A stretch of 64,000 nucleotides of DNA from Terrimonas ginsenosidimutans (GCF_022012415.1 NZ_JAKLTR010000003.1:248001-312000); one strand, 5' to 3'; positions 17,207-27,800 are shown, numbered from the stretch's first letter. Notes: generated by a model from the letters alone, not told the origin. Made by a program: numbers and translations.

Positions 17207-18427
17207 TTAAATGCTGTGCGTAAGAAGTCCGTCTCTAAGCTTTGGTTCGAACCAGGTGCTTTTGGGCGGCATTACGTTTCCACTGTCTGCGATATCAAAT
17301 AATTGCTGGATGGTTACCGGATAAAGGCTGAATGCGACTTTCATTTCACCGCTGTTCACTCTTTTCTCCAGTTCACCCAGGCCGCGGATGCCTCCCACAA
17401 AGTCAATTCGTTTATCTGTACGCTGATCTTTAATAGCAAGCAGTTTATCAAGAACGTTATTGGATAAGATCGTTACATCCAGCACGCCGATCGGATCTGT
17501 TGTATAAGTGTCTTTACGGCAGGTGAGAATGTACCACTGGTTATCCAAATACATGCCGAACTCATGCTGGTGAGCGGGCTTAACGGCTTCCGGGCTGCTG
17601 GTGATCATGAAGTCATCCTGCAGGGCGGCGATAAAGTCTTTTGTCGTATATCCATTCAGGTCTTTCACTACGCGGTTGTAGTCCATGATAGCGAGCTCGC
17701 TGGCAGGGAAGATGGTTGTGAGGAAATAACCGGCATCTGTACTGTTCCTGATCTCTTTGCTCACTTTTGCAGCGGAAGCTGCGCGGTGATGTCCGTCTGC
17801 GATATAGGTAGCGGGAACTTTTTCTGCAAAGATCTTTGTGATGTCTGCAACAGCGCGGTCATCACTTACGACCCATAAGGTATGCTGTATGCCGTCTTCA
17901 GCCCTGAAGTCATAGGCAGGCGCATTTTGCGCTTTCCAGTTGTTAACGATCGTATCGATCTCAGTTACGTTGTTGTAAGCAAGAAATACATTACCCGTCT
18001 GCGCACGGATCGTTTTCATATGGTCGATCCTGTCTTTTTCTTTTTCCGGACGTGTGAATTCATGTTTCTTGATCACATCATCAAAATAATCCTGAACCGA
18101 TGATACACATACCAAACCAGTCTGGCTACGGCCATCCATGATCAGGCGATAAATATAGTAGCAGGGTTTGCTTTCAGCGAAGATGATCCCTTTATGCTGG
18201 AAGTCCATCAGGTTATGACCAGCCTGATCATACACCGCCTGGCTGTGAATATCCGTTCCCTCAGGCAGATCGATTTCAGCTTTGGTGATATGAAGAAAGG
18301 AATAGGGGTTCCCTTTTGCTTCCTCCTTTGCTTCACTGCTGTTCAGAACGTCATAAGGCCTTGAAGCCACTTTGTCAGCGAGTTCCTGTTTTGGGCGCAG
18401 GGCCTGGAACGGCTTAATGATTGCCAT
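17207..18427 (-). CDS. DUF1015 family protein
   Basis: 406 residues of the DUF1015 family, normal length. Conserved landmarks are the N-terminal RPYDVLNSSEAKEEAKGNPYSFLHITKAE, the middle YIADGHHRAASA histidine motif and FVGGIRGLGELEKRV near the C-terminus. The histidine motif suggests an enzymatic site, but the reaction is not established. It begins five bases after the serC stop, so it is cotranscribed with serC; this pairing recurs in other bacteria and suggests a link with serine biosynthesis. Confidence 0.9.
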   Translation of the reverse strand: MAIIKPFQALRPKQELADKVASRPYDVLNSSEAKEEAKGNPYSFLHITKAEIDLPEGTDIHSQAVYDQAGHNLMDFQHKGIIFAESKPCYYIYRLIMDGRSQTGLVCVSSVQDYFDDVIKKHEFTRPEKEKDRIDHMKTIRAQTGNVFLAYNNVTEIDTIVNNWKAQNAPAYDFRAEDGIQHTLWVVSDDRAVADITKIFAEKVPATYIADGHHRAASAAKVSKEIRNSTDAGYFLTTIFPASELAIMDYNRVVKDLNGYTTKDFIAALQDDFMITSSPEAVKPAHQHEFGMYLDNQWYILTCRKDTYTTDPIGVLDVTILSNNVLDKLLAIKDQRTDKRIDFVGGIRGLGELEKRVNSGEMKVAFSLYPVTIQQLFDIADSGNVMPPKSTWFEPKLRDGLLTHSI

Positions 18428-18432
18428 ACTTA

Positions 18433-19509
18433 TTATCCTTTTTTATTTGCAAAATCTTTCATGACTTCAGTGATCACTACGACGCTTTCGAGCGGCAAAG
18501 CGTTGTACATTGATACACGAAAACCTCCAACGCTGCGGTGGCCTTTTACCCCATATAATCCTTCCTGTTTGCAGCGGTCCTGGAATTCTTTTTCCAGCTC
18601 TTTATTATCCATCACGAATACTGCGTTCATTGTGCTGCGGTCTTCCTTCTCGACAGTTCCTTTGAACAAGGGCAGGCTGTCGAGTGTATCATAAAATAAA
18701 GTAGCTTTTGCATTGTTCAGCTTTTCGATCGCGGGCACGCCGCCATTTTCTTTAAGCCATTTCAGTGTAAGCATGCAAACGTATACCGCGAATACGGGCG
18801 GAGTGTTCAGCATAGAGCCATTGTCCACATGCTGGCGGTAGTCCATCATGGTAGGCAATACCCGGTCAACCTTACCGAGTATATTTTTATTGATCACGAC
18901 AAGATTCACACCAGCGGCACCGACATTCTTCTGTGCGCCGGCATAGATCAGATCGAATTTATTGAAATCCATATCGCGGCTGAGCACATCGCTGCTCATA
19001 TCAGCTACAACGGGAACGTTGAACTTTTCGAACATCGACATATCCTTCCATTGCGTACCATAGATGGTATTGTTGCTGGTGACATGCAGGTATTTCGCTG
19101 TGGCCGGAACATGAAACTCTTTGGGTAAATAAGTGTAGTTCTTATCCTTGCTGCTGGCTACTACTTCAACATGACCAAAGAGTTTTGCTTCTTTTAGCGC
19201 TTTTGATGCGAATACGCCGGTATCTGTATAAGCGGCCACTTCCTTATCATTCAGGAGGTTCATGGGCACCTGCATAAACTGTGTGGATGCGCCGCCATGC
19301 AGGAAGAGCACTTCATGGTCGCCGTCGAGGTTCATGAGTTCGCGAACAAGCGAGCGGGCTTCGTCCATAACGGATTCAAACGCGGGCGTCCGGTGCCCTA
19401 CTTCAAGAATAGAGAGACCGGTATTACTGAAATTAAGAATAGCGCGGCTGGCTTCTTCAAAAACTTCTTTAGGGAGGGTAGAAGGTCCAGCATTGAAATT
19501 GTACATCAC
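18433..19509 (-). CDS. serC: Phosphoserine aminotransferase SerC
   Basis: PLP-dependent transamination of 3-phosphohydroxypyruvate with glutamate to phosphoserine; may also serve pyridoxal phosphate synthesis. 358 residues, normal length. The PLP lysine is Lys194 in YAGAQKNVGAAG, and the HGGASTQF phosphate-side motif is at 71-78. The start MMYNFNAGPSTLP has two adjacent ATGs; either gives the family N-terminus NFNAGP. First gene of a two-gene operon with DUF1015. SerA is not in this window. Confidence 0.97.
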   Translation of the reverse strand: MMYNFNAGPSTLPKEVFEEASRAILNFSNTGLSILEVGHRTPAFESVMDEARSLVRELMNLDGDHEVLFLHGGASTQFMQVPMNLLNDKEVAAYTDTGVFASKALKEAKLFGHVEVVASSKDKNYTYLPKEFHVPATAKYLHVTSNNTIYGTQWKDMSMFEKFNVPVVADMSSDVLSRDMDFNKFDLIYAGAQKNVGAAGVNLVVINKNILGKVDRVLPTMMDYRQHVDNGSMLNTPPVFAVYVCMLTLKWLKENGGVPAIEKLNNAKATLFYDTLDSLPLFKGTVEKEDRSTMNAVFVMDNKELEKEFQDRCKQEGLYGVKGHRSVGGFRVSMYNALPLESVVVITEVMKDFANKKG

Positions 19510-19590
19510 TGGTCGTGGGTTTGTTGAATAAGAAGCGCGAAGTTAAGGCTAAGAGGAGAAAGGAGGGGAAAGGAGGGGAGGAAAGTTTGT

Positions 19591-20544
19591 TTAATGCTCA
19601 TCCCCCTCCCTGGTGCGCCAGGCAGTGTTAAGCGCTTCGAATTCCTTCAATTCCTCCGGCGAGAAATCTTTATTCGTAAGGTTTTTGAGATCGGGCTGGC
19701 CGGCATTCACCCAGGCGGTGTACCAGAAGGAGGCAATGGCAAAGATGGACTGGCGCATTCGTCTTTCGACCATGCCGTTCAGTTTTTGATCGTAGAGGCG
19801 AGTGTAATAAGAAGAGTATTGTCTGATTATCTGTCCGTTACGATCTTCGAAGGCATAACGCTGATCAGGTTTCACAAGGTGGGAAAGGTGCTTTTCCAGT
19901 TTTAAGACAGTATCAGCGGCAGCGGCACTTTCGAGTACGCGCTGCCAGATGAATTTTCCGGGATCAGCGATGTATCCGGCTTTGCCAATGACAAAGTCCC
20001 ACTCTTTTTCCGCCAGCAGTTCGGGAATGCGGCTTTCCCAGAAGCCGTGAATGCCTTTTTGCCCGGTTTTCTGGCCGTTGTGGTTGGAGCTGGCATGGAG
20101 GGGGACATGAGCGTCAGCAATATAATGGCCGAGTTCGGCTGAGTATTTCAGGATAGCAGCCTGGTTTTTCTCTTTGAATGCGTTGGTGAGGCGTAGCAGC
20201 ATGGTTTGGATCCACCAGGGGACAATGCCGTGGGCATTCAGGGTGTCGGTGGTGTATTTTTCGGCAGCGGCATTCCAGGTCCTCGGCAGATCGGGATATG
20301 GATAAGAACCGTAGCGGTCGATATCAATGTAATGACGCGGGCCTTCGGCCGGGATCATGTAGCGGCGTTTGTCGGGATCAACGGCGTGTTCTTCGATAAA
20401 GGCAATGTTTGGTTTATAGAGGATCATCATTTCCGGAGGCAGGAGGAACACGGCGTGAAGGTTGATCTTTTTATGACCGAAGAAACCCCAGGAATGGGTC
20501 TGAAAGGGTAATGCCAATAGTAAGGAAAGAAATATTTTTTTCAT
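19591..20544 (-). CDS. Zinc-dependent phospholipase C / P1-nuclease-like protein
   Basis: 317 residues with a signal peptide ending just before Trp19 (THS then WGFFGH). In the phospholipase C/P1 nuclease superfamily the mature N-terminal Trp and a following His (here His24) bind zinc. Further zinc-site motifs are HYIDID and ELGHYIADAHVPLHAS with the downstream GIHGFWE segment. Probably exported to the periplasm or outside and acting on phosphodiesters; lipid versus nucleic-acid substrate cannot be settled from sequence. Monocistronic. Confidence 0.82.
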   Translation of the reverse strand: MKKIFLSLLLALPFQTHSWGFFGHKKINLHAVFLLPPEMMILYKPNIAFIEEHAVDPDKRRYMIPAEGPRHYIDIDRYGSYPYPDLPRTWNAAAEKYTTDTLNAHGIVPWWIQTMLLRLTNAFKEKNQAAILKYSAELGHYIADAHVPLHASSNHNGQKTGQKGIHGFWESRIPELLAEKEWDFVIGKAGYIADPGKFIWQRVLESAAAADTVLKLEKHLSHLVKPDQRYAFEDRNGQIIRQYSSYYTRLYDQKLNGMVERRMRQSIFAIASFWYTAWVNAGQPDLKNLTNKDFSPEELKEFEALNTAWRTREGDEH

Positions 20545-20634
20545 GTGAGTGGTGATTAAGTTGAAGAAAGATCAAAAAAGCATTAGAGGCATTCACATTG
20601 TATCGGGGTCCCGGATCCTGACTAAAATAGCATC

Positions 20635-20737
20635 AGCGTGGGAGTATCGCAAAGCGCGCAAAGTGGCCGCGAAGAACGCAGAGAAATACTTAGCATTCTT
20701 GGCGGCCACTTTGCGCGCCTGGCGATACTCCTACGCC
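20635..20737. repeat. Large hairpin, GCAAAG family (family B, copy 2)
   Basis: 36-nt arms 20635-20670 and 20702-20737 are complementary at 32 of 36 positions around a 31-nt loop. The arms carry GGAGTATCGC and GCGCGCAAAGTGGCCGC. The right edge is CCTACGCC. Located between the phospholipase gene start and the DUF502 stop. It shares the AGTATCGC edge with the 4.8-kb copy. Confidence 0.88.
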
Positions 20738-20765
20738 GGTCAGATCTTTAAACCTTAGCTTGCAG

Positions 20766-21392
20766 CTATAATCTATCTTCAGCTTTATGATGGATCTTCT
20801 CTTCTTCCAGTTCCACGACTCCACCTGTTACAGCGTATTTCATTGCATCGCCGGAGCTGATCGATTCGATCTTTTTCACGCGGGAGCGTGGGAGGATATA
20901 TAATTGCCCGGCGAAGTTGTAAGCCTGGGGAACATAAACGGCGACTTTATCCGCACCCATTTCGAATTTTTCCATCTCCTCATCGGTCAGAAAGCCGACG
21001 ATCCAGACGTCTTCTGCAAACACATTTGCCAGTACGGCTTTACCAAACCGCTTTTTATCACCTGCAAATGCTTCGAAAAAATCTTTGGTGGAGGAATAAA
21101 TGAACTTGATAACAGGGGTTCTTTCCACCCATTTATCAAAGAAATGAATAAAACTACCCATGAGGAAGTTGGAGGAGATCCATCCAACAAGGATGATAAA
21201 GACGACAATGATGACGAATCCAAGCCCGGGAATATTCAAATAGGGGCGGAGGATGCTATCTACCTTGTCAAAAAGCCAGTAAACAATGTATACCGTGATA
21301 CCTATCGGCGCGAGGATGATAATCCCTTGAAGCAGATAGCGAAAGATCTTTTTTAGGTAGTCCTGACCAGTATTTTTAGGGCTGTTCGCCAT
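20766..21392 (-). CDS. DUF502 family inner-membrane protein
   Basis: 208 residues with two membrane helices (about 17-37 and 57-75) and a C-terminal soluble domain. IILAPIGITVYIVYW, the VERTPVIKFIYSSTKDFFEAF segment and VAVYVPQAYNFAGQLYILPRSRV are DUF502 landmarks. Function unknown. Short unlinked gene, divergent from the efflux operon 150 bp away; the shared intergenic region holds the TetR promoter. Confidence 0.88.
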   Translation of the reverse strand: MANSPKNTGQDYLKKIFRYLLQGIIILAPIGITVYIVYWLFDKVDSILRPYLNIPGLGFVIIVVFIILVGWISSNFLMGSFIHFFDKWVERTPVIKFIYSSTKDFFEAFAGDKKRFGKAVLANVFAEDVWIVGFLTDEEMEKFEMGADKVAVYVPQAYNFAGQLYILPRSRVKKIESISSGDAMKYAVTGGVVELEEEKIHHKAEDRL

Positions 21393-21490
21393 GATGTTTA
21401 TTGATTTGAAGGGTCAAAGTTAGTGAAACGTGGGTCTGACCGGCGGAGGAAAAAACGGGATGAACGGGGAAAATAACGGGATGGAAACTA

Positions 21491-21522
21491 TTGCCACAAA
21501 AAAAGTTTCCCTAGTTTTGTGG
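21491..21522 (+). promoter_or_regulatory. TetR operon promoter with overlapping palindrome
   Basis: TTGC (21491-21494), 17 nt, then TAGTTTTG (21512-21519) is a perfect -7 and a partial -33 of the Bacteroidota type. The inverted repeat CCACAAAA (21494-21501) / TTTTGTGG (21515-21522) spans the promoter and covers the -7 box, where a TetR dimer would block RNA polymerase. The gene starts about 20 nt downstream. Confidence 0.6.
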
Positions 21523-21541
21523 CTCAAAATTTATCGTGTGA

Positions 21542-22180
21542 ATGGAGGCTAAAGAACGCATTTCCGCCAAAGCTGAGGAGTTATTCATGAAATTCGGGAT
21601 CAGGTCCGTTTCTATGGATGATATTGCCAACCACCTGGGAATGTCCAAGAAAACACTGTACCAGTATTATGAGGATAAGGACGAACTGGTCATGGCCGTC
21701 GTAATGAATCATATTTCCACCCTCGAGCAAGATTGTTTTGCTATCAATACCACCGCAAAAGATGCGATCGATGAGATCTTTATCACTATCGACCAGGTGA
21801 TCGATGATTTCAATGATATGAACCCGATGCTGCTGCATGATCTGCAGAAGTTCCACTACCGCGCGTATGAGCGGTTTACGGAGCATAAGGACAAGTTCAT
21901 GATGGACACCCTCAGGAAAAACCTTGAATGGGGTATCAGGGATGGTTTGTACAGGGAAGACATCAATATTGATATGATGGCCAGGTTCAGGATCGAGTGT
22001 ATCATGATCCCGTTCAACGTAGTCACTTTTCCGCCGGGCAAATTCAATCTGGGAGAACTGTCGAAAGAGTTCCTCATTCATTTCACTTATGGCATTGCAA
22101 CAATCAAAGGACATAAACAGATACAGAAACAAATCCAACAAAGAAAAAAAAGCCTTACTCATGAAGAGAATAAAAAGTAG
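21542..22180 (+). CDS. TetR/AcrR family transcriptional regulator
   Basis: 212 residues. The N-terminal TetR helix-turn-helix covers about 1-60 (AEELFMKFGIRSVSMDDIANHLGMSKKTLYQYYEDKDEL); the remaining helices form a ligand/dimer domain of no recognised specificity. First gene of a tetR-tolC-mfp-rnd operon; its 3' end overlaps the tolC start by 20 bp. The palindrome over its own promoter suggests autorepression of the whole efflux operon, relieved by a pump substrate. Confidence 0.92.
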   Translation: MEAKERISAKAEELFMKFGIRSVSMDDIANHLGMSKKTLYQYYEDKDELVMAVVMNHISTLEQDCFAINTTAKDAIDEIFITIDQVIDDFNDMNPMLLHDLQKFHYRAYERFTEHKDKFMMDTLRKNLEWGIRDGLYREDINIDMMARFRIECIMIPFNVVTFPPGKFNLGELSKEFLIHFTYGIATIKGHKQIQKQIQQRKKSLTHEENKK

Positions 22181-23516
22181 ATGGCATTATTGGCTTTTGA
22201 TCAGTGTTTTTCTGCCAGCGGCAGCGAGTGCGCAAACCGGCGATACAGCCAGTACGGTGCGGCACGAACTTTCGCTTCAGCAGGCGCTCGATTACGCCAA
22301 TAAGAATAACGTGGAGATCCGGAATGCGGAAATAGACGTTCTGCTGCAAAAAGAAACCAACCGGCAAACGACCGCGGCAGCGTTACCCAAAGTGTCTATC
22401 AACGGAAGTTTGACCGACAATCTGCAGTTACAAAAAACACTTTTGCCCGGTGAACTGATCGGTCAGCCAGCGGGTACATTCATCCCCGTTACATTCGGTA
22501 CAAAGTATATCACCAGCGGAACGGCCGAGCTGAACCAGATCCTGTTTGACGGACAGGTATTTGTTGGCCTGCAGGCCCGCCGTACTTCAATCGAGTGGGT
22601 AAACAAGAAAGTGGAAGTAACACGGCAGACAGTAAAAGCCAACATCCACAAAGTGTATTATCAACTGGTAGCAAGCAGAACCCAGATTGACCTGATCGAT
22701 AGCAACGTAGCCCTCGTCAAAAAACAACAACACGACGCGGATATAATGTATAAGAATGGCTTTGCAGAAAAGCTGGATGTAGACAGGGCTACTGTTGCAC
22801 TTGCCAACCTTGAAACGGAAAGAGCAAAGGCGCTGACTTCGATCAATAACGGTTATTATGGATTGAAGCTGTTGCTCGGCATTCCAACGGCAGATGCACT
22901 GATTCTTACAGATACGCTGAATGATGAAATGATCAGAGGCGGGATCCTGGAGAATTCTACTTATTCTTATAATGACAGGAAAGATTTTCAATATCTCGAA
23001 CTGACGCGTGATTTCAATGCCTACAATGTCCGTCGTTATAAATTGAGCAAGATCCCGACACTCAGTGTGGCAGGTTCTTATAACAAACAATTGCTCGAAA
23101 ATGAATTCAAGTTCAACGGCAGCTGGTTCACCGCTTCGTTTGTTTCGCTGCGTTTATCTGTTCCGATCTTCAACGGCTTCGCTACCAATTCAAAGATCGC
23201 AGAATCAAGGCTGACCGTACAGAAGCTGGATAACCAGTTGCAGACAATGAAGATCCAGATCGATAATGAAGTAGTGTCTTCAAGAAATACATTGCAAACG
23301 TCTATAGCAGCAATGGATTATCAGCGTAAGAATATGGAACTCGCGCAGGAGGTGTACAGGCAGAGTAAAAGGAAATACGAAGTAGGGACAGGAAGCAGCA
23401 TCGAGTTAAATACGGCGCAGAAAGATCTTCAGCAGGCGCAAACGAATTATATCACGGCATTGTATGATGCCATCATCGCAAAGGTTGATTTTCTGAATGC
23501 AACCGGTAAACTTTAA
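22161..23516 (+). CDS. TolC-family outer membrane efflux protein
   Basis: The outer-membrane duct of a tripartite efflux system. Start chosen at 22161, where MKRIKSRWHYWLLISVFLPAAASAQ is a signal peptide; an upstream in-frame ATG at 22089 lies deep in tetR and would spoil it. 451 residues with the two repeated OEP halves: helical segments such as LSLQQALDYANKNNVEIRNAE and the second repeat ending in VDFLNATGKL. Overlaps tetR by 20 bp; the adaptor gene follows at 31 bp. Confidence 0.93.
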   Translation: MKRIKSRWHYWLLISVFLPAAASAQTGDTASTVRHELSLQQALDYANKNNVEIRNAEIDVLLQKETNRQTTAAALPKVSINGSLTDNLQLQKTLLPGELIGQPAGTFIPVTFGTKYITSGTAELNQILFDGQVFVGLQARRTSIEWVNKKVEVTRQTVKANIHKVYYQLVASRTQIDLIDSNVALVKKQQHDADIMYKNGFAEKLDVDRATVALANLETERAKALTSINNGYYGLKLLLGIPTADALILTDTLNDEMIRGGILENSTYSYNDRKDFQYLELTRDFNAYNVRRYKLSKIPTLSVAGSYNKQLLENEFKFNGSWFTASFVSLRLSVPIFNGFATNSKIAESRLTVQKLDNQLQTMKIQIDNEVVSSRNTLQTSIAAMDYQRKNMELAQEVYRQSKRKYEVGTGSSIELNTAQKDLQQAQTNYITALYDAIIAKVDFLNATGKL

Positions 23517-23547
23517 TCAAACAACCATTACTTCTAAATTAAGATAT

Positions 23548-24735
23548 ATGCAAAAGTTATCGACCATTATGCTGTCTGCTTCACTGGCCCTGCTGGTGGC
23601 ATCGTGCGGCGGCGCCAAAGACAGTAAAGGCGATCTGGGAGACAAAAAAGCTGAGCTGGAAAAATTGAAGAAGCAGCAAAAAGAGCTGAACGAATCAGTC
23701 GCTAAACTGGAAGATGAGATCTCCAAAGTAGATTCAACCGTGGGTGTGAAAGCAAAGCTTGTTGCGCTTTCCTCTGTTGGTACAGATACGTTCACACACT
23801 TTATTGATCTGCAGGGTAAGGTTGAAGCGCAGAATGTGGCGTTTGCAGCGCCCCGCGGTCAGGGTGGATTGGTCCGTGCGGTTTATGTAAAGCAGGGCGA
23901 TTATGTACGCAAAGGAAAAACGCTTTTAAAACTCGATGATGCCGTGCAGCGCCAGCAGGTAATTGCTGCAGAACAGCAGACAACGGGTATTGCTGCCCAG
24001 CTCGAACAGGCAAAGAGTGTATATCAGCGTCAGCAAAATCTCTGGAAAGAAAATATCGGTACAGAGCTGCAGGTTTTAAATGCGAAGACCAATGTTGATG
24101 CATTGCAAAGTCAGTTGAACGCGGCAAGAGCCAATGTTCAACTGGCACAGGAGCAGGTGAACTTTACCAATGTAGCTGCCGAAATTGACGGAACGGTGAA
24201 TACGGTGAATGTACGAGCCGGAGAGGTCTTTACTGCCGGTGCCCAGCAAATTCAGATCGTCAATACGAGCGACCTGAAAGTATTGGTTCAGGTGCCGGAA
24301 AACTATCTGGAGAAAATCAGCGTTGGGACAAACCTTCGTGTTACACTTCCTGAGTTGAATAACAAAGTAGTGAATACGAAAGTAACCGTTGCAGGGAAGC
24401 TGATCGATCCTATCACCCGTGCTTTTTATATCGAAGGAAAACTGCAGGGTAAAGATCTTCGTCCAAACCAGATCGCGATTGTGCAGATCCAGGATTACAA
24501 GGCCGCCAATGCGATCACGATCCCCGTTAATACATTGCAGAACGACGATAAAGGAAAATTTGTACTGGTAGCTGTAACAGAAAATGGAAAACTGGTTGCA
24601 AGAAAGAAAACGATCATTGTAGGCGAATTGTATGGCGACAAACTGGAAGTGAAGAGTGGCTTGCAAACAGGGGATAAGATCATCACAGAAGGTTTCCAGG
24701 GATTGTATGATGGCCAGGTGATAACGACGAATTAA
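23548..24735 (+). CDS. RND efflux periplasmic adaptor (MFP) lipoprotein
   Basis: Links the RND pump to TolC. Start set at 23548 because MQKLSTIMLSASLALLVASC has a lipobox (LVASC, Cys20); an earlier in-frame start lies in tolC. 395 residues: a lysine/glutamate-rich coiled coil right after the lipid anchor (about 30-60), biotinyl-lipoyl-like and helical hairpin domains (about 75-210) and beta-barrel/membrane-proximal domains. The extra N-terminal coiled coil is common in Bacteroidota adaptors. Between tolC and the pump gene. Confidence 0.93.
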   Translation: MQKLSTIMLSASLALLVASCGGAKDSKGDLGDKKAELEKLKKQQKELNESVAKLEDEISKVDSTVGVKAKLVALSSVGTDTFTHFIDLQGKVEAQNVAFAAPRGQGGLVRAVYVKQGDYVRKGKTLLKLDDAVQRQQVIAAEQQTTGIAAQLEQAKSVYQRQQNLWKENIGTELQVLNAKTNVDALQSQLNAARANVQLAQEQVNFTNVAAEIDGTVNTVNVRAGEVFTAGAQQIQIVNTSDLKVLVQVPENYLEKISVGTNLRVTLPELNNKVVNTKVTVAGKLIDPITRAFYIEGKLQGKDLRPNQIAIVQIQDYKAANAITIPVNTLQNDDKGKFVLVAVTENGKLVARKKTIIVGELYGDKLEVKSGLQTGDKIITEGFQGLYDGQVITTN

Positions 24736-24741
24736 ACTTAA

Positions 24742-24831
24742 GAATTCAAAAGTCAAAAAAAAAAGAGCACCTGATCCGGGGATCCTGATAACCTTCAAGC
24801 AGTTTTTTTACTTTTTACTTTTGAATTTTTA
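24742..24831. repeat. AT-rich intergenic hairpin (family A, copy 3)
   Basis: GAATTCAAAAGTCAAAAAA on the left and TTTACTTTTTACTTTTGAATTTTT on the right (24802-24831) can pair over more than 20 positions. It sits inside the efflux operon between adaptor and pump genes, where it could form a processing or attenuation structure. Confidence 0.7.
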
Positions 24832-24889
24832 ATTCGAACATAACCAGAATAAATTAAGGGACGATCCTTCGTCCACAACAAATTATACA

Positions 24890-27800
24890 ATGAGTGCTTT
24901 AGAAAATCTCACCGGTAAGTTCAAAAACTTTGGGCCTACTACCTGGAGCGTAAAGAACAGGACATCAGTGTACCTGCTGATGATCATTGTTACCCTTTGG
25001 GGCGTCAACCAGTTTGTGACCCTGCCCAAGGAGCAGTTTCCGGATATCGTTATCCCGACTATTTATATACAGACAGTATACGTGGGTAACTCTCCGAAGG
25101 ATATGGAGAACCTGGTGACCCAGCCGATCGAGAAACAGATCAAGGGGATCACCGGCGCCAAGATCTCAAAAACAACGAGTACTTCTTTGCAGGACTTTTC
25201 GGCTATCACTGTTGAGTTTGGAACAGATGTAAAAGTGGATATAGCCTTACAGAAGGTGAAGGATGCGATCGATAAGGCGAAACAGGATCTGCCCACCGAC
25301 CTCACACAGGAACCAACAGCATTGGAGGTCAGCTTTTCCGATCAACCGATCATGTATGTGAACGTGAGTGGTGATTACAGTCCGGTAAAGCTGAAAGAAT
25401 ATGCGGAAGACCTGCAGGATCGTTTGGAAGAACTTTCGCAGATCAACCGGGTTGATCTGGTTGGTGCGCCGGAACGAGAATTCCAGATCAACGTAGACAA
25501 TAGCCGGATGGAAGCTACTGGTATCACGTTCGATAATATCGAAGGCGCTGTTGCCCGTGAGAACCTCGATATTTCCGGTGGTCTGCTTGAAGTGGGGAAT
25601 ATGAAACGTACCCTCCAGGTAAAAGGTCAGATCAAAGAGGCTTCGGATCTTCAGAAGATCGTAGTCCGCAATACAAAAGGCTCGCCGATCTACCTGAGAG
25701 ACATTGCTACGATAAAAGATACTATCAAGGAAACGGAGAGTTATGCCCGTCTTGATGGAAAGAATGTGATTACGCTCAACATCATCAAACGTGCCGGGGA
25801 GAACCTGATCGAAACTTCTGAGAGTGTGAAAAGGATTACAGACGAGTTGAAGGCTTCCCAGTTTCCCAAAAATCTGGAAGTAGTGATCACAGGTGATCAG
25901 AGTAAGCAAACCAGGACGTCCTTTAATGAACTTGTAAACTCTATCGTGATCGGGTTTGTGCTGGTGTTGCTGATCCTGATGTTTTTTATGGGAGTAACGA
26001 ATGCCTTCTTTGTGGCGCTGTCTGTTCCGCTGAGCATGTTTGTGGCATTCATGTTCCTGCCGGCAGCGGATCTGATCATAGGATCGCACGTTACGCTGAA
26101 CTTTATCGTGCTGTTTGCCCTGTTGTTTGGATTGGGGATTATCGTGGATGATGCGATCGTGGTGATCGAGAATACACACAGGATCTTTGTGGAAGGCAAG
26201 GGAAAGATCAGCTCAGAGAAGTCGGCCATGATGGCTGCGGGTGAGGTTTTTGTGCCGGTACTGGCGGGAACGCTGACCACGCTGGCGCCCTTCTTTCCGC
26301 TCTTGTTCTGGCCGGGCATCATTGGTAAATTCATGGTATACCTGCCGGCAATGCTGATCTTCACGCTGGCGGCTTCATTGATCGTAGCCTTTATCATGAA
26401 CCCGGTATTTGCGGTAGACTTTATGAACCACGCGGAGGGCGAACATAAAAAAGCGAAATCAGCTGTATTTCGTAAGCCATTGCTTTGGATCTTCTTTGGA
26501 ATGGGATTGTTACTGGATCTTTTTGGATCGACTTTCTTTGGAAATCTATTGATCTTTTTTGGATTGCTGATGATCCTGAATGCATATGTGATCGATGGCA
26601 TGATCCATAGTTTCCAGAATCGTGTGTTGCCATGGATCATGAGTCATTATGAGAGTTTGCTGCGGTGGGCTTTGAAGGGATGGAGGCCGGTGCACCTTTT
26701 ACTTGGCGCTGTTGTTCTTTTCATTGTTACCATCTTTTTCTTCGTGGCCAGGCAACTTCCTGTGGTATTGTTCCCAAGTGCAGACCCTAACCAGGTGTAT
26801 GTGTACCTGAAGCTTCCGGTGGGTACAGATGTTAAATACACAGATTCTGTGACGAGAACACTGGAGACGAAAGTGTATAAAGTGCTGGGAATGGAAGACG
26901 GAAAGCGGAACAAGATCGTAGAAAGTGTGATCACGAATATTGCGATCGGCGCAAGCGATCCAACCTCTGGCGATAGAAGCACCAGGCCGGAACTCGGCCG
27001 TATACAGGTGTCGTTTGTTGAATTTGAAAAGAGACATGGTGTTTCGTCCAGACCTTATCTTGATTCGATCAGGGCGGTGGTGAAAGGTATTCCGGGAGCA
27101 GAGCTTTCTGTAAACCAGGAGCAGGGTGGTCCGCCGACAGATCCGCCGGTGAATATCGAAGTAGCCAGTGAAGATTTTGATGAACTGATCAAGACAGCCG
27201 TTTCGCTGAAAAACTACCTGGATTCGGTGAATACGCCGGGAGTTGAAGAGTTGAAAATGGATGTGGATCTGAGTAATCCGGAGATCTCTATGACAATAGA
27301 TCGTGAGAGAGCAATGCGTGAAGGCGTGTCTACTGCTCAGATCGGGATGCAGATCAGAACGGCTTTGTTTGGTAAGGAGATCTCGAAAGTAAAAGACGGG
27401 GAAGACGAATATAAGATCCAGTTACGTAATAATGAACTGCAGCGTAAGAACCTGGTTGATCTGTTGAACATGAATATCCGTTTCCAGGATATGGCTGCAG
27501 GTGGTGCGGTGAAGAGTATTCCTATCACTTCGGTCGTCAAGGTTGATTATACCAGTACGCTGGGTAGCGTAAAGAGAAAGAACCAGAAAAGAGTGATCAC
27601 ACTGCGCTCGAATGTACTCGAGTCTCAGGGATACACTCCGGCGGGCGTGAATGAGCAGCTTGCTTCTGCCATTGCGAATTTCAAAGAGAAGCCGAATGAT
27701 GTTACGATCAGGCAGACTGGAGAAGGCGAGCAAATGGCGGAGACGGGTGCTTTTCTTGGAAAAGCCCTGATGATCGCCTTGCTGATGATCCTGCTGATCC

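Noticed and set aside
17237-17256. GGTTCGAACC, a tRNA T-loop-like word
   Set aside because: It lies inside the DUF1015 coding region with no cloverleaf around it. No tRNA was found in the window.
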